From: Algiphilus sp.
Lineage (GTDB): Bacteria; Pseudomonadota; Gammaproteobacteria; Nevskiales; Nevskiaceae
Reading direction: 5' to 3'
Length of the DNA: 64,000 nucleotides
NCBI RefSeq assembly: GCF_023145115.1
Contig: NZ_JAGLEJ010000040.1
Location: forward strand, 124,001-188,000
Shown: positions 16,736 to 24,835 of the stretch, piece after piece
How positions within the stretch are numbered: the stretch's first letter is position 1
Layout of the letters: every line of letters starts with the position of its first letter
Notes under the pieces: model-generated
The model's input: only the letters and a program-made list of their open reading frames with translations
What the model was told of the DNA's origin: nothing
Database searches by the model: none
Program-made: the position numbers and the translations under genes

Positions 16736-18067
16736 TCAGCACCCGGCGTCGGGAATCGCGGGGCAGGTGCGCTGGTGCAGCCAGCCGTCGGCCTGCTGCC
16801 GGATCACGGCCGCCTCGGACGGGAAGCGGGCCGCCAGCGCATCGACCAGGTCGGCCATGCGCGCCGCCGAGCCGACACGCGCCGCATGGAAGTCGGCCAA
16901 AGCGTCGTCGAGGGGCTCCGCTCCCACCACGGCAGCGACCTCGCGCAGGAACCAGGCGCCCTTCATGTAGGGCACGCGCGACCAGATCGGGTGATCGAGA
17001 ATGGCGATGCCGTTGCAGCCTTCCGGGCGGGCGACCGTGTTGCGCGCATCGTCGGTGCAGATGCGCCGCAGGCTGCATGCGTACTCCGGCCACAGATCCA
17101 CGCCCTGCGCACCGAGCGCCCGCGCCGCCATGTAGCTGGCGGTGCCCTCGGAGAGCACGAAGTCCTCCCAGCAGGCCATGCGCACGCCGTTGCCGTACCA
17201 GCCGTGCGCGGCTTCGTGGGCGTGCACGGCGGGGTCGGACAGCGACGCCGCGGCCACGTGCCAGAACGGATGGTGCTCCATGCCGCCGAAGGCGTTGCCG
17301 CCCCATGCCACCGACACCGACCCGACTTCGTCGCCGTAGGGATAGGGGCCGTACCGCGTCTCGTAGAACTGCACGACCGCCGGAAGGTGCGCGGCCCCGG
17401 CCAGCGCGTCCTCGGCCTGACCGGGCAGGTACCAGACGGAAACGCGCGTACCGGCCCCGGTGGCACCCAGATCCAGCCGGGTGTAGTCGCCGCGTGCGAT
17501 CGCCGGAACGTAGCCCGGCGCGGGTGCCGGGATGCTGGCGGGATGTATCACCGTCTCCGCCGGAGCGCCACCGCTCACTTCCATCGAGAAGGTCTGTCCG
17601 TCCGCGGGGTCCGGACGGCACGGATACAGGTTGGCGCAGAAATCGGGCCACAGGAAGCTGTGTCCCGCCGCGGCGTTCCAGCCGTCGAGGGCATCGCTGG
17701 TCGCGAAGCGATACGCGATGGTGATGTCGGTAGCGCCATCGGTGTCGGGCATGCCGATATCGAGCCGACCGTCGACCACCCGGTACGGCAACGGTCCGCC
17801 GCGCCAGCGCACACCGTCGACGCTCAGACCGTCCGCGGCCAGCGACAGGCCGCCGGAGTCGGAATCGGCAGCCGTGACCACCGCGCGCCCGGTCAGCGCC
17901 GCCAGATCGAGATCGAGATGGCTGTGCGTCACCGCGCGCGACCAGTCGGTACGCGGCTCCGCGGGCGGCGGCGCCGCCTCGCCACCGTTGCCGCCGCAGG
18001 CGACCAGAACCGGCACCAGCAGGATTCCCGGCACGGCTGCGCACCCGGCACGCCGTTTCAGGTCCAC
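16736..18067 (-). CDS. M1-family zinc aminopeptidase-like lipoprotein
   Basis: A 443-residue predicted periplasmic metalloprotease. A GTG start that overlaps the end of the LOG gene gives a lipoprotein signal ending VPVLVAC (about residue 24), then a Gly/Glu/Pro linker. The N-terminal beta domain (about 40-240) precedes the catalytic part. There GGMEHHPFWH is the GxMEN-like exopeptidase motif with His in place of Asn. HEAAH is the zinc HExxH, and the third ligand Glu is in VLSEGTASY, about 18 residues later. The C-terminal helical domain typical of full-length M1 enzymes is short, as in small bacterial M1 relatives. It shares 10 nt with the upstream LOG gene, implying coupled translation. Confidence 0.85.
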   Translation of the reverse strand: MDLKRRAGCAAVPGILLVPVLVACGGNGGEAAPPPAEPRTDWSRAVTHSHLDLDLAALTGRAVVTAADSDSGGLSLAADGLSVDGVRWRGGPLPYRVVDGRLDIGMPDTDGATDITIAYRFATSDALDGWNAAAGHSFLWPDFCANLYPCRPDPADGQTFSMEVSGGAPAETVIHPASIPAPAPGYVPAIARGDYTRLDLGATGAGTRVSVWYLPGQAEDALAGAAHLPAVVQFYETRYGPYPYGDEVGSVSVAWGGNAFGGMEHHPFWHVAAASLSDPAVHAHEAAHGWYGNGVRMACWEDFVLSEGTASYMAARALGAQGVDLWPEYACSLRRICTDDARNTVARPEGCNGIAILDHPIWSRVPYMKGAWFLREVAAVVGAEPLDDALADFHAARVGSAARMADLVDALAARFPSEAAVIRQQADGWLHQRTCPAIPDAGC

Positions 18068-18633
18068 TTCTGCGCCCCCGGCGCGCGGTATCGCGCGAGC
18101 GCTGCCAGCAGCGCCTCGGCGTCGTCCGCCACCTGCAGCATGGCGCGGTGATGCGGGCGCACGAACTGCTCGGCCTCGGCATGGTCGAGGAAGGCGAGCA
18201 GATGGTCGAAGTAGCCGCGGACATTGAGCACGCCGCACGGCTTGCGATGCAGATCGAGCTGCGCCCAGGTCAGCATCTCGAACAGCTCCTCGATGGTGCC
18301 CAGTCCGCCGGGCAGGGCGACGAAGGCATCGGACAGCTCCGCCATCAGCGCCTTGCGTTCGTGCATCGAGGCAACCACGCGCAGGTCCGACAGCTGCTGA
18401 TGCGCGACCTCGTGCCGCACGAGGTGCTCGGGGATGATGCCCACCACGGAGCCCCCCTCGGCCAGCACCACATCGGCGAGCGCGCCCATGATCCCGACAC
18501 TGGCGCCGCCGTATACCAGCCGGATGCCGCGTTCGGCGATGACACTGCCCAGCGCGCGCACGGCGTGAAGATAGTCGGGATGATTCCCGCGGCTGGAGCC
18601 GCAGTAGACGCAGAGCGTTCGAATGCCGGACAT
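18058..18633 (-). CDS. LOG-family nucleotide 5'-monophosphate phosphoribohydrolase
   Basis: A 191-residue protein of the LOG (lonely guy)/YvdD family that releases the base from cytokinin- or purine-type nucleoside monophosphates. The start MSGIRTLCVYCGSS sits at the canonical N-terminus; an upstream ATG would add 13 residues. YGGASVGIMGALADVVL and the catalytic PGGLGTIEELFE (family motif PGGxGTxxE) are intact, and MHERKALM supplies the conserved Arg-Lys. In bacteria outside plants' neighbourhoods the role is usually nucleotide salvage or turnover. The downstream M1 gene overlaps its stop by 10 nt. Confidence 0.9.
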   Translation of the reverse strand: MSGIRTLCVYCGSSRGNHPDYLHAVRALGSVIAERGIRLVYGGASVGIMGALADVVLAEGGSVVGIIPEHLVRHEVAHQQLSDLRVVASMHERKALMAELSDAFVALPGGLGTIEELFEMLTWAQLDLHRKPCGVLNVRGYFDHLLAFLDHAEAEQFVRPHHRAMLQVADDAEALLAALARYRAPGAQKWT

Positions 18634-18731
18634 GCGGTGCGCAGGTGGAGATCGGAACCCGGCGCCCAGCATACCGACCGCACCCGATCACGGCGTAGCG
18701 GAGGCGGCCGGCTTCCGTGCCCCGAATGCAG

Positions 18732-18768
18732 TGCGCCCCGCACCGGGACGGTCCCGATGCGGGGCGCA
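18732..18768 (-). terminator. Strong hairpin downstream of the csbD unit
   Basis: TGCGCCCCGCA and TGCGGGGCGCA form an 11-bp perfect stem, and the loop itself can extend pairing through CGGGAC/GTCCCG. No U-tract follows on either strand, so termination strength is uncertain; it lies 49 bp past the small lipoprotein stop. Confidence 0.4.
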
Positions 18769-18816
18769 TCCGCGCCCGAACGTAACGGACGCGACCGGAC
18801 GGCCTGCGTCGATGCG

Positions 18817-19008
18817 TCAGCCGTCGGTGGCTTCCTCCATCTCGTCACCGGCTTCTTCGGCCGCTTCGTCGATGGACTCGCCCATCTCCTCGGCCGGCCC
18901 CTGATCCTCGCAACCGGCGAGGCAGAAGACCGATCCGCCGGCGAGCAGCAGCGCGATGGCGACCATGCGCAGGTCCGTGGTGTCGCGTGCCTTCTCAAGC
19001 TGCGTCAT
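18817..19008 (-). CDS. Small acidic-tailed lipoprotein or membrane peptide
   Basis: A 63-residue protein: a charged start (MTQLEKARDTTDLR), a single hydrophobic segment VAIALLLAGGSVFCLAGC that ends in a lipobox-like LAGC, then a strongly acidic Glu/Asp/Met tail (GPAEEMGESIDEAAEEAGDE). A GAGGGGG ribosome-binding site lies 9 nt before the ATG. The gene overlaps the end of csbD by 14 nt, so the two are co-translated. No named family was recognised. Its pairing with CsbD suggests an envelope-stress or osmotic role, which is inference only. Confidence 0.6.
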   Translation of the reverse strand: MTQLEKARDTTDLRMVAIALLLAGGSVFCLAGCEDQGPAEEMGESIDEAAEEAGDEMEEATDG

Positions 19009-19210
19009 TGTTCTTAACCCCCTCGACGATACGGTTGAACTTCTCGGAAACGGCTTCGCGCGTCTCGCCGTACTTCTGCTGGATCTTGGCCTTGAGCTCG
19101 TCCACGTTGCTTTCGGCGAGACGGATCTCGTCGTCGGTGAGCTCGGCCCATTCCTGCTTGAGACGCGCGACGAGTTCGTCACGCTTGCCTTCGAGCTGAT
19201 CCCGATTCAT
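18995..19210 (-). CDS. CsbD-family stress protein
   Basis: A 71-residue hydrophilic protein of the CsbD/YjbJ family, abundant in stationary phase and under general stress; its molecular role is unknown. The family pattern is visible: N-R-D-Q-x-x-G at the start (MNRDQLEGKRDEL), then KQEWAELTDDEI, ESNVDELKAKIQQKYG and a helical tail. An AAGGAGGT site sits just before the ATG. It leads a two-gene unit with the small lipoprotein and diverges from a DUF1328 gene. A TTAAC-N4-GTTAA palindrome lies in the shared control region. Confidence 0.9.
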   Translation of the reverse strand: MNRDQLEGKRDELVARLKQEWAELTDDEIRLAESNVDELKAKIQQKYGETREAVSEKFNRIVEGVKNNDAA

Positions 19211-19279
19211 GGCACCTCCTTCTGGGTGTGTGCGGGAAATGTCGAGAACACAGCCTGCACACTATGGCCGCGGAAAGCT

Positions 19280-19293
19280 TTAACCCAGGTTAA
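19280..19293. promoter_or_regulatory. Candidate Crp/Fnr-type operator TTAAC-N4-GTTAA
   Basis: A perfect 5-4-5 palindrome with the geometry of the FNR site (TTGAT-N4-ATCAA). It lies between csbD and the DUF1328 gene and 244 bp from the end of a Crp/Fnr-type regulator gene, the obvious candidate binder. Confidence 0.45.
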
Positions 19294-19352
19294 TGCCGTT
19301 CGCCGCGCTCCTGTCCAGCATGGAACGACCATTCACGGATCCGGAGATGACC

Positions 19353-19517
19353 ATGCTCGCATGGGCCCTGCTGTTCCTGATCGTCGGCCTCGTGGCCGGC
19401 ATGTTCGGCCTCACCGGCATTGCCGGCACCGCCACCCACATCGCGTGGATCCTGTTCGTCATTGGCATCGTCATGGCGGTGGTCTTCGCGGTGATCGGGC
19501 GCCGACCACCCGTATAG
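19353..19517 (+). CDS. DUF1328 (YtjA-type) small membrane protein
   Basis: A 54-residue two-helix membrane protein of the UPF0391/DUF1328 family. The start is MLAWALLFLIVG, with GGAG 6 nt upstream; the nearer ATG at 19347 would sit directly on the ribosome-binding site. The family core LIVGLVAGMFGLTGIAGTA (helix 1 and loop) and ILFVIGIVMAVVFAV (helix 2) are present. The function is unknown, but such genes are repeatedly found next to csbD-like and other general-stress genes, as here. Confidence 0.85.
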   Translation: MLAWALLFLIVGLVAGMFGLTGIAGTATHIAWILFVIGIVMAVVFAVIGRRPPV

Positions 19518-19536
19518 CGGAGCGGCGACCGGCGCG

Positions 19537-20289
19537 TCAGTCGTCGGCCAGTTCCTCGCAGCCCTCGGCCCGGCTCTGCCGCGCCCAGGTGACGTTGCGC
19601 TCGAGATAGGTGGGGTTGAACCCCGCGAAGTCGACCAGAGCCGACAGGTCGAGGATGCGCACGCGGCTGCCGGCCTTGGCGATCAGGCCGCGGTCGCTGA
19701 GCGCGCGCAGGGTGCGGCTGACATGCACGGTGGACAGGCCGAGCGTGTCGCCGATGATGGTCTGGTTCATGTGCAGCTCGAAGCTGGCCGCGTTCGGCGC
19801 CACGCGGGTCTTCATCTCGACCAGGAAGTGCGCCAGCCGCTCCTCCGCCGAGCGACGGCCGAGGTTGATGACCCGCTCCAGCAGGATCGACTGCTCGCGG
19901 GCCAGCGTCAGCATGAAGAGATCCGCCAGCCGGGGTGCACGATCGAAGACCTCGGTGAGGCGCTCCTTCGGGAACGGGCAGGCCTTGATGTCGGTCAGCG
20001 CCACGAAGTCGGAGAGCGCGTGGTCGTAGCCGATCTCGCGCAGCCCCATGACCTGTCCGGGCAGAAAGACGTCGAGCACCTGGCGTTCGCCGTCGGCGAG
20101 GCAGCGGCTGGCACAGGCCCACCCCTCTGTGAGCGTGAAGAAGGATCCCGACGAGTCGCCGATGCTGCGCAGCGAATCGCCCGCCGCGAAGGGCCGGGCA
20201 TCGCGCTCCAGCGTCCTGAGCAGATCGATCTCCGCGCGGGTGAGTTCGGCGAAGTCCTGGAAGTGCTTGATGATGCAACTCTGTGTCAT
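19537..20289 (-). CDS. Crp/Fnr-family transcriptional regulator
   Basis: A 250-residue regulator. The N-terminal cyclic-nucleotide-type beta-roll (about residues 15-130) includes GDSLRSIGDSSGSFFTLTEGWA and VLDVFLPGQVMGLREIG. The dimerisation helix is followed by a Crp-type winged HTH (about 155-225) with LHMNQTIIGDTLGLSTVHVSRTLRAL. No N-terminal cysteine cluster for an Fe-S centre is present (only Cys5), so FNR-type oxygen sensing is unlikely. The C-terminal tail (NVTWARQSRAEGCEELADD) is longer than usual. It converges with the DUF1328 gene and is probably linked to the nearby stress genes through the TTAAC-N4-GTTAA site. Confidence 0.88.
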   Translation of the reverse strand: MTQSCIIKHFQDFAELTRAEIDLLRTLERDARPFAAGDSLRSIGDSSGSFFTLTEGWACASRCLADGERQVLDVFLPGQVMGLREIGYDHALSDFVALTDIKACPFPKERLTEVFDRAPRLADLFMLTLAREQSILLERVINLGRRSAEERLAHFLVEMKTRVAPNAASFELHMNQTIIGDTLGLSTVHVSRTLRALSDRGLIAKAGSRVRILDLSALVDFAGFNPTYLERNVTWARQSRAEGCEELADD

Positions 20290-20562
20290 TGGCCGCGGGC
20301 GTCGCCGATCGGTTCCGTGATCGCCATAGTGGCACGTCCGCGGCATGGCCCGGCGTTGCGGCACCCGGCGCGGCGCTCTATGCTCGCGACGCGCACCCCG
20401 CGCCACCGGAGCCCGCCGCCGCAATGAAGTAGCGCCCGACCCCACCGAGTTTCGCCGTCCCCGCAGGGGGATGTCGCTTTCGCGTGGCGGTGGGCGTGCA
20501 GGGACGGCCCGATCGATCCGACGCATGCATGCCCGTCGCCCGCCTCGCCGGGAGATCAGGCC

Positions 20563-22125
20563 ATGCCGATCGCTTGCGCATGCTCCGGCCTCAGTGCCGC
20601 CTTCAACGACGATCCGCCGCTCTGGCGTGTCGATGCCGGATTCGATACCGGCCGCACTGGGCTCGTCGGCCCCAATGGCTGCGGCAAGTCCGTGCTGCTG
20701 CGCCTGCTGTCGGGCGATCTGCCACCCGCCAGCGGTACGGTGCTCTGGCATCGCCCGCGCCATCGCGTCGATCAGCTCCGCGCCGTGCCGGACGGGCGCG
20801 TGGCGGACGCGCTGGGAATCGGCGCGCTGCACGACTGCTTCCGGCGCATCGGCGCGGGGGCCGGCACGCCCGCCGACCTCGACCGCGTCGCGACGCTGTG
20901 GCATCTCCCGGCCGAGTGGCAGCGGCAACTCGCCGGGGCCGGCATTCCACTCGATCCCGACACGCCGACCGACACGCTCAGCGGCGGCCAGCGGAGCCGC
21001 CTGGCATTGCTGGCCGCCTTCCTGCATCGCGATCACTATCTGCTGCTCGACGAGCCCAGCAATCATCTCGATGCCGACGGCCGCCGCTGGTTGATCGAAC
21101 GGCTGCGCGCGCATCGCGGTGGCGCCCTCGTCGCCAGTCACGACCGCGCCCTGCTGCGCACGCTCGACACCATCGCCGAGCTTCGGTGCGACGGTCTGCA
21201 TGTGCACCGCGACGGCTTCGACGCCTACCGCGCCGAACGCGAACGCGAAGCCGAGGCGCTGGCGCGCCGGATCGCCGATACCCGCAAGCAGCAGCGCCGT
21301 GAACAGGATCAGCACCAGACCGCCGTCGAACGCGCCGCCCGACGCCGTCAGCAGGGCGAGCGCGAGCGCCGCTCGGGCTCGCAGAGCAAGCTGCTGCTGG
21401 ATGCCCGCACCGAAAAGGCCCAGCACAGCGCCGGCCGGCGCGGCGCCGCGCACGAGCAGCGCGCGATGCGTCTCGGCCGACAACTGCGCGAGGATCAGGC
21501 GCGCCAGGACCGGCTGCGCGGTCAGCGCCTGCCGCTGTCGGCCGAGACCGCCCCGGGCATGCAGCGACTGCATCTCGAATCCGTGGTGCTGCCCCATGGC
21601 ACCGGCGCCGCGCTCTCGGTCACCGTGCGTGCCGGCGAGCGCTGGCGCATCCACGGACGCAACGGCATCGGCAAGTCGACCCTGCTGCGGGTGATGGCCG
21701 GCACGCTCCAGCCGCGATCGGGTCGGTGCCGGCGTCACGGCCGCGGCGTCTATCTCGACCAGGACTTCGGACTGCTCGATCCCGGGCAGTCCGCGCTGAC
21801 GAATCTGCGCCGTCTGCACCCCGGCATCGACGAACAGACCTGGCGCACGCGTCTGGGCAGCCTGCGCATCGAGGGTGACAGGGCGCTGCTGGCGCTGGAT
21901 GCACTGAGCGGCGGCGAGCGCCTGAAGGTGGCACTGCTGGCGGTCACCGGCGGCCCCGAGCCGCCGGCGATCCTGCTGCTCGACGAACCCGACAACCACC
22001 TCGACCTGGACTCGCGCGAACTGCTGGAGCGGGCACTGGCCGACTACGCCGGCACCATCGTGGTGGTGTCGCACGACGAGGACTTCATCGCCGGCATTGG
22101 CGTGGATCACGTGCTGGCGTTGTGA
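20563..22125 (+). CDS. ABC-F type ATPase (duplicated ABC domains, no membrane segments)
   Basis: A 520-residue soluble protein with two ABC ATPase domains, as in the ABC-F ribosome-associated family. Domain 1 (about 5-225): Walker A GPNGCGKS, signature LSGGQRSRLAL, Walker B YLLLDEPSNHLD. The linker (about 225-330) is very rich in Arg/Gln/Glu and probably coiled coil (RRQQGERERRSGSQSK), matching the P-site tRNA interaction motif position. Domain 2 (about 335-520): GRNGIGKS, LSGGERLKVAL, LLLDEPDNHLDLD. It resembles the Uup/YbiT-like group by size, but the exact subgroup is not assignable. No transport partner is nearby, consistent with a translation-factor role. Confidence 0.9.
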   Translation: MPIACACSGLSAAFNDDPPLWRVDAGFDTGRTGLVGPNGCGKSVLLRLLSGDLPPASGTVLWHRPRHRVDQLRAVPDGRVADALGIGALHDCFRRIGAGAGTPADLDRVATLWHLPAEWQRQLAGAGIPLDPDTPTDTLSGGQRSRLALLAAFLHRDHYLLLDEPSNHLDADGRRWLIERLRAHRGGALVASHDRALLRTLDTIAELRCDGLHVHRDGFDAYRAEREREAEALARRIADTRKQQRREQDQHQTAVERAARRRQQGERERRSGSQSKLLLDARTEKAQHSAGRRGAAHEQRAMRLGRQLREDQARQDRLRGQRLPLSAETAPGMQRLHLESVVLPHGTGAALSVTVRAGERWRIHGRNGIGKSTLLRVMAGTLQPRSGRCRRHGRGVYLDQDFGLLDPGQSALTNLRRLHPGIDEQTWRTRLGSLRIEGDRALLALDALSGGERLKVALLAVTGGPEPPAILLLDEPDNHLDLDSRELLERALADYAGTIVVVSHDEDFIAGIGVDHVLAL

Positions 22126-22158
22126 CGCCGACCGCAGGGAGCAGCGCGCCGCCGGCGG

Positions 22159-22869
22159 CTACCAGGCCGTGATCGGGACTTCGCGCAGGGAGGCCTCGCC
22201 CTGGCGCGCCAGCGGACTGCCCTGCAACCACTCGGGCAGCTGCCGGCACAGGTCGTCGCTGCCCAGCATGCGCAGCTCATTGCGGCGCTCGGCCTCGGCC
22301 AGCGTGGCGCGGCACAACCAGACCTCCGTCAAGGCCCGGACGCTGGCATGCAGCAGCAGATCGACCTCGTGGCCGGGGTCCTCCATGCAGAGGTCGGTCT
22401 CGCCCGCCTCGGAGACCAGCCACCAGTCGCGCCGCGCCGCATGGGCGTCCGAGAAGCGGATCTGCACCACCACCCGGCGGGCCGGAAAGCGGCTGGCATC
22501 GACCCCGCGCCGGATGTCCCACATCAGCAGCCCGACGTCGAGATCGTCCTCCTGCAGCTGGCTGCCGACCCAGCGATGCCCCCAGGTGCCCATGAGCTCG
22601 ACCATGGGCCGCAGCTCGTCCCCGGCCTGCGTGAGCGCATAGGTCTGCGTCCCGTCGTCGTCGCGGACGTGCCCTACCACGCCGGCGTCGACCAGCTGCC
22701 GCAGCCGGCGCGAGAGCAGGGTCGGCGACATCAGCGGCAGGCCGCGACGCAGATCGTTGAAGCGCCGGCTGCCCGCGGACAGCTCGCGCACCAGGATCAT
22801 CGTCCAGCGCTCGCAGAGCACTTCCGCGGCCTTCGCCAGCGGACAGAACTGGCCGTACCCCTTTGCCAT
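22159..22869 (-). CDS. HxlR-family regulator with C-terminal extension
   Basis: A 236-residue protein. The N-terminal HxlR/MarR-like winged helix (about residues 1-100) shows CPLAKAAEVLCERWTMILVRELSAG with the conserved Cys9 and W-T-x-x-I/L, then LPLMSPTLLSRRLRQLVDAGVV and YALTQAGDEL. The remaining 130 residues form a second domain that resembles SCP2-like sterol-carrier or effector domains found in long HxlR proteins; this is a tentative call. It diverges from a truncated haemoglobin gene, and an AGTAC-N7-GTACT repeat lies between them. Many HxlR regulators sense electrophiles or aldehydes through the N-terminal cysteine. Confidence 0.87.
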   Translation of the reverse strand: MAKGYGQFCPLAKAAEVLCERWTMILVRELSAGSRRFNDLRRGLPLMSPTLLSRRLRQLVDAGVVGHVRDDDGTQTYALTQAGDELRPMVELMGTWGHRWVGSQLQEDDLDVGLLMWDIRRGVDASRFPARRVVVQIRFSDAHAARRDWWLVSEAGETDLCMEDPGHEVDLLLHASVRALTEVWLCRATLAEAERRNELRMLGSDDLCRQLPEWLQGSPLARQGEASLREVPITAW

Positions 22870-22904
22870 GCAGCCAGTCTAGGCACCCGCGTGCGCGCTA
22901 CGCC

Positions 22905-22921
22905 AGTACAGGGCGTGTACT
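22905..22921. promoter_or_regulatory. Candidate HxlR operator AGTAC-N7-GTACT
   Basis: A perfect 5-bp inverted repeat with a 7-bp spacer lies 35 bp upstream of the HxlR gene and 81 bp upstream of the truncated haemoglobin gene. HxlR-family sites often contain GTAC/AGTA half-sites. Confidence 0.45.
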
Positions 22922-23002
22922 AGGCGCCCGCGCGCCATCCGCCTAGGGTCGTTGCCGCGCATGGCGAAGTGCGCAACCACGGCTTCAAAGGAGGATCCCG
23001 TC

Positions 23003-23374
23003 ATGAGCACGCTCTACGAACGACTCGGCAAGGCCGACGGCATCGCGGCGCTGGTGGACGACATCGTCGATGCGCATCTGCGCAATCCGGTCATCCAGGC
23101 GCGCTACATGCCGCTCAAGGACGACCCGGAGAAATTCGCGCAGGCCAAGCAGCACCTGCGTGATTTCCTGGGTGCCGGAAGCGGCGGGCCGGAGACCTAC
23201 ACCGGCCGCAGCATGCTCGAGGCCCATCGCGGCATGAACGTGAACACCGCCGAGTACATGGCCGCCATGGACGACATCATGGGCACGATGGCGGCCCACG
23301 GCGTCGACGAGCAGTCGCGCAACGAAGTGCTCGCCACGATCTACGGCCTGAAGGACGAGATCGTGCACGCATGA
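23003..23374 (+). CDS. Group 1 truncated haemoglobin
   Basis: A 123-residue 2-over-2 globin. The start MSTLYERLGKADGIA is preceded by a strong AGGAGG site. Family features: LYERLGG-like N-terminus, the CD region with Phe/Tyr (YMPLKDDPEKFAQAKQHL), the GGPETYTGRSM turn before helix F, and proximal His75 in EAHRGM. Such proteins bind O2 or NO and often detoxify NO or peroxide. The adjacent divergent HxlR regulator probably controls it. Confidence 0.92.
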   Translation: MSTLYERLGKADGIAALVDDIVDAHLRNPVIQARYMPLKDDPEKFAQAKQHLRDFLGAGSGGPETYTGRSMLEAHRGMNVNTAEYMAAMDDIMGTMAAHGVDEQSRNEVLATIYGLKDEIVHA

Positions 23375-23429
23375 GCACTGCGCGCCGGACCGGCGCGGGA
23401 CGCGACCGGCCGTCCCGCGCCCGTTCCGG

Positions 23430-23774
23430 CTACGCCGTTGCGGCCAGCGCCGCCATCCGGCGCTCGCGCATCCACAGGAAGAACGGCATCGCGAAGGCGA
23501 TGGCGATCCCGAAGGTGAGGATCGGATAGACCCACCAGTGACGCATGCCCAGCCGGCGCGCTTCCGCGAAGGACCAGACCAGGAAGGCGGCCACGACCAC
23601 CAGGAGATCGTTGCCGATCGAGCTCGCGGCGGCATTGACGTAGACATCCGCGATGAAGCGGTCGATCGGGAGTCCGCCGTGCTCGGCGATGAACTGCAGA
23701 TTGAAGTACCAGGTTACCGCCACCCCCGTGATGGCGATGACGGCGTAGATCCACTGCCGCGCGGTCGGTCCCAT
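23430..23774 (-). CDS. DUF2834 membrane protein
   Basis: A 114-residue membrane protein with three or four hydrophobic helices. The start MGPTARQWIYAVIAI has a GGGAG site 8 nt upstream; the longer in-frame start is rejected. The family pattern TWYFNLQFIAEHGG, FIADVYVNAAASSIGNDLLVVVAAF and RRLGMRHWWVYPILTF is clear. DUF2834 proteins have no assigned function. It converges with the truncated haemoglobin gene and is 47 bp upstream-adjacent to the cupin gene stop on the same strand. Confidence 0.8.
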   Translation of the reverse strand: MGPTARQWIYAVIAITGVAVTWYFNLQFIAEHGGLPIDRFIADVYVNAAASSIGNDLLVVVAAFLVWSFAEARRLGMRHWWVYPILTFGIAIAFAMPFFLWMRERRMAALAATA

Positions 23775-23821
23775 GATGTCGTCTCCCCTGTTGTCGTGGC
23801 GCCCACCATAGCCGGCCTTGG

Positions 23822-24202
23822 TCACGGCGCGTCAGCGTGCTCGGTGCCCTCGCCGGGCGTCACGAAGAGCATGCGGGTGGGCTCGCGCACGCGGGCGGTG
23901 TGCCACGTGTTGCGCGGGATGACGACACAGGACTCCGGCTCGGAGAGCGCCACGACTTCGTCGCCGGTATCGCGGCGCAGGATCATCTCCGCCGTGCCCG
24001 ACAGGAGCACCACGATCTCGTCGCCATGCGGATGGCGCTCCCAGTTGCCCCAGTCGCGGTCGAATGTGTACACCGCCACCAGGGCGTGGCCGCGGAAGCC
24101 GTCGAATCGCGAATCGAGCTCCTGGTAGACGGTAGGCGTGACGGGCACGGTCGCCACGTCCATGCGCGGCGTGAGAACGGCGAAGGTGTCGGTGAGCTTC
24201 AT
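23822..24202 (-). CDS. Small cupin protein
   Basis: A 126-residue one-domain cupin. Motif 1 is RHPHGDEIVVLLSGTAEMIL (HPHGDE gives His-x-His and Glu, about residues 56-61) and motif 2 is CVVIPRNTWHTARV (His at about residue 102). The N-terminus MKLTDTFAVLTPRMDVATVPVT resembles cupins often placed next to stress genes. Substrate and metal are unknown. It lies between two small membrane-protein genes on the same strand, with gaps of 47 and 39 bp, so the three may form one transcript. Confidence 0.8.
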   Translation of the reverse strand: MKLTDTFAVLTPRMDVATVPVTPTVYQELDSRFDGFRGHALVAVYTFDRDWGNWERHPHGDEIVVLLSGTAEMILRRDTGDEVVALSEPESCVVIPRNTWHTARVREPTRMLFVTPGEGTEHADAP

Positions 24203-24241
24203 GCAGGACGCTCCTGACGCGGGATGTGCTGGGTTCCGGAC

Positions 24242-24577
24242 TCAGGGACGGTCGCCCGCCGCACGGCACGTGCGCACGATGGCGAGAAGCCGCCGCTCGT
24301 TGCGGAACATCGCGGTGACGAATACGACGAAGACGGCCATCACGACCAGCAGGCCGAGCGTGACCACGGGAAGCATGGCAGCCATCAGCCCCGCCGTGGC
24401 GTCCGGCAGCGTCCCTGCCCGGACGGCTTCCGCAACCGCCAGGGGGTTGATCAGCAGCGGCGCCTTCCACCACAGCCAGCCACCGCACCCGACGAGCAGC
24501 GCAAGCATCGCGATCGCCGCGTACGGCCAGAGCCGGACGAGCCGCTCGCGACGTGCAAGAAAGCCGGCGTCCGTCAT
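24242..24577 (-). CDS. Two-helix membrane protein, function unknown
   Basis: A 111-residue protein with two clear hydrophobic helices (about 18-36 with LLVGCGGWLWW, and about 63-88 with PVVTLGLLVVMAVFVVFVTAMF) joined by an extracytoplasmic loop. An Arg-rich end (RNERRLLAIVRTCRAAGDRP) follows. The start MTDAGFLARRERL was chosen over an upstream ATG that would add an Arg/Gly leader. No family was recognised. It opens a likely three-gene run with the cupin and DUF2834 genes. Confidence 0.6.
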   Translation of the reverse strand: MTDAGFLARRERLVRLWPYAAIAMLALLVGCGGWLWWKAPLLINPLAVAEAVRAGTLPDATAGLMAAMLPVVTLGLLVVMAVFVVFVTAMFRNERRLLAIVRTCRAAGDRP

Positions 24578-24673
24578 CGATCCGTCTCCTCGTCCTCGAA
24601 CAGTGGCCCGGGCGGGCGGTCCGGACTGCACCACCGAATACTGCCACCGTGTTGCGCGGAAGGGGGTGGGACG

Positions 24674-24835
24674 CTAGCTGCGGGCCGCGGGCCGTGCCAG
24701 CACGATGTGGGCGACCGCATCGGTGGCGGCACGCTGCACGCACCGGTAGCCCAGCGTGCGCAGATCGATGCCGGTGAGCAGATTCACGCCGGCGCGGGGC
24801 AGCACCGGTGCAACAGCAGGCCTGCCGCTCAGCAT
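24674..24835 (-). CDS. Possible 53-residue ORF coupled to the GNAT gene
   Basis: A short frame whose ATG overlaps the GNAT stop by 7 nt (ATGCTGA), the layout of translationally coupled genes. From about the tenth codon on, third positions are almost all G or C, as in neighbouring real genes. The product (for example GVNLLTGIDLRTLGYRCVQR) has no recognised family, signal or membrane segment. It may be a genuine small protein or the C-terminal remnant of a decayed gene. Confidence 0.35.
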   Translation of the reverse strand: MLSGRPAVAPVLPRAGVNLLTGIDLRTLGYRCVQRAATDAVAHIVLARPAARS

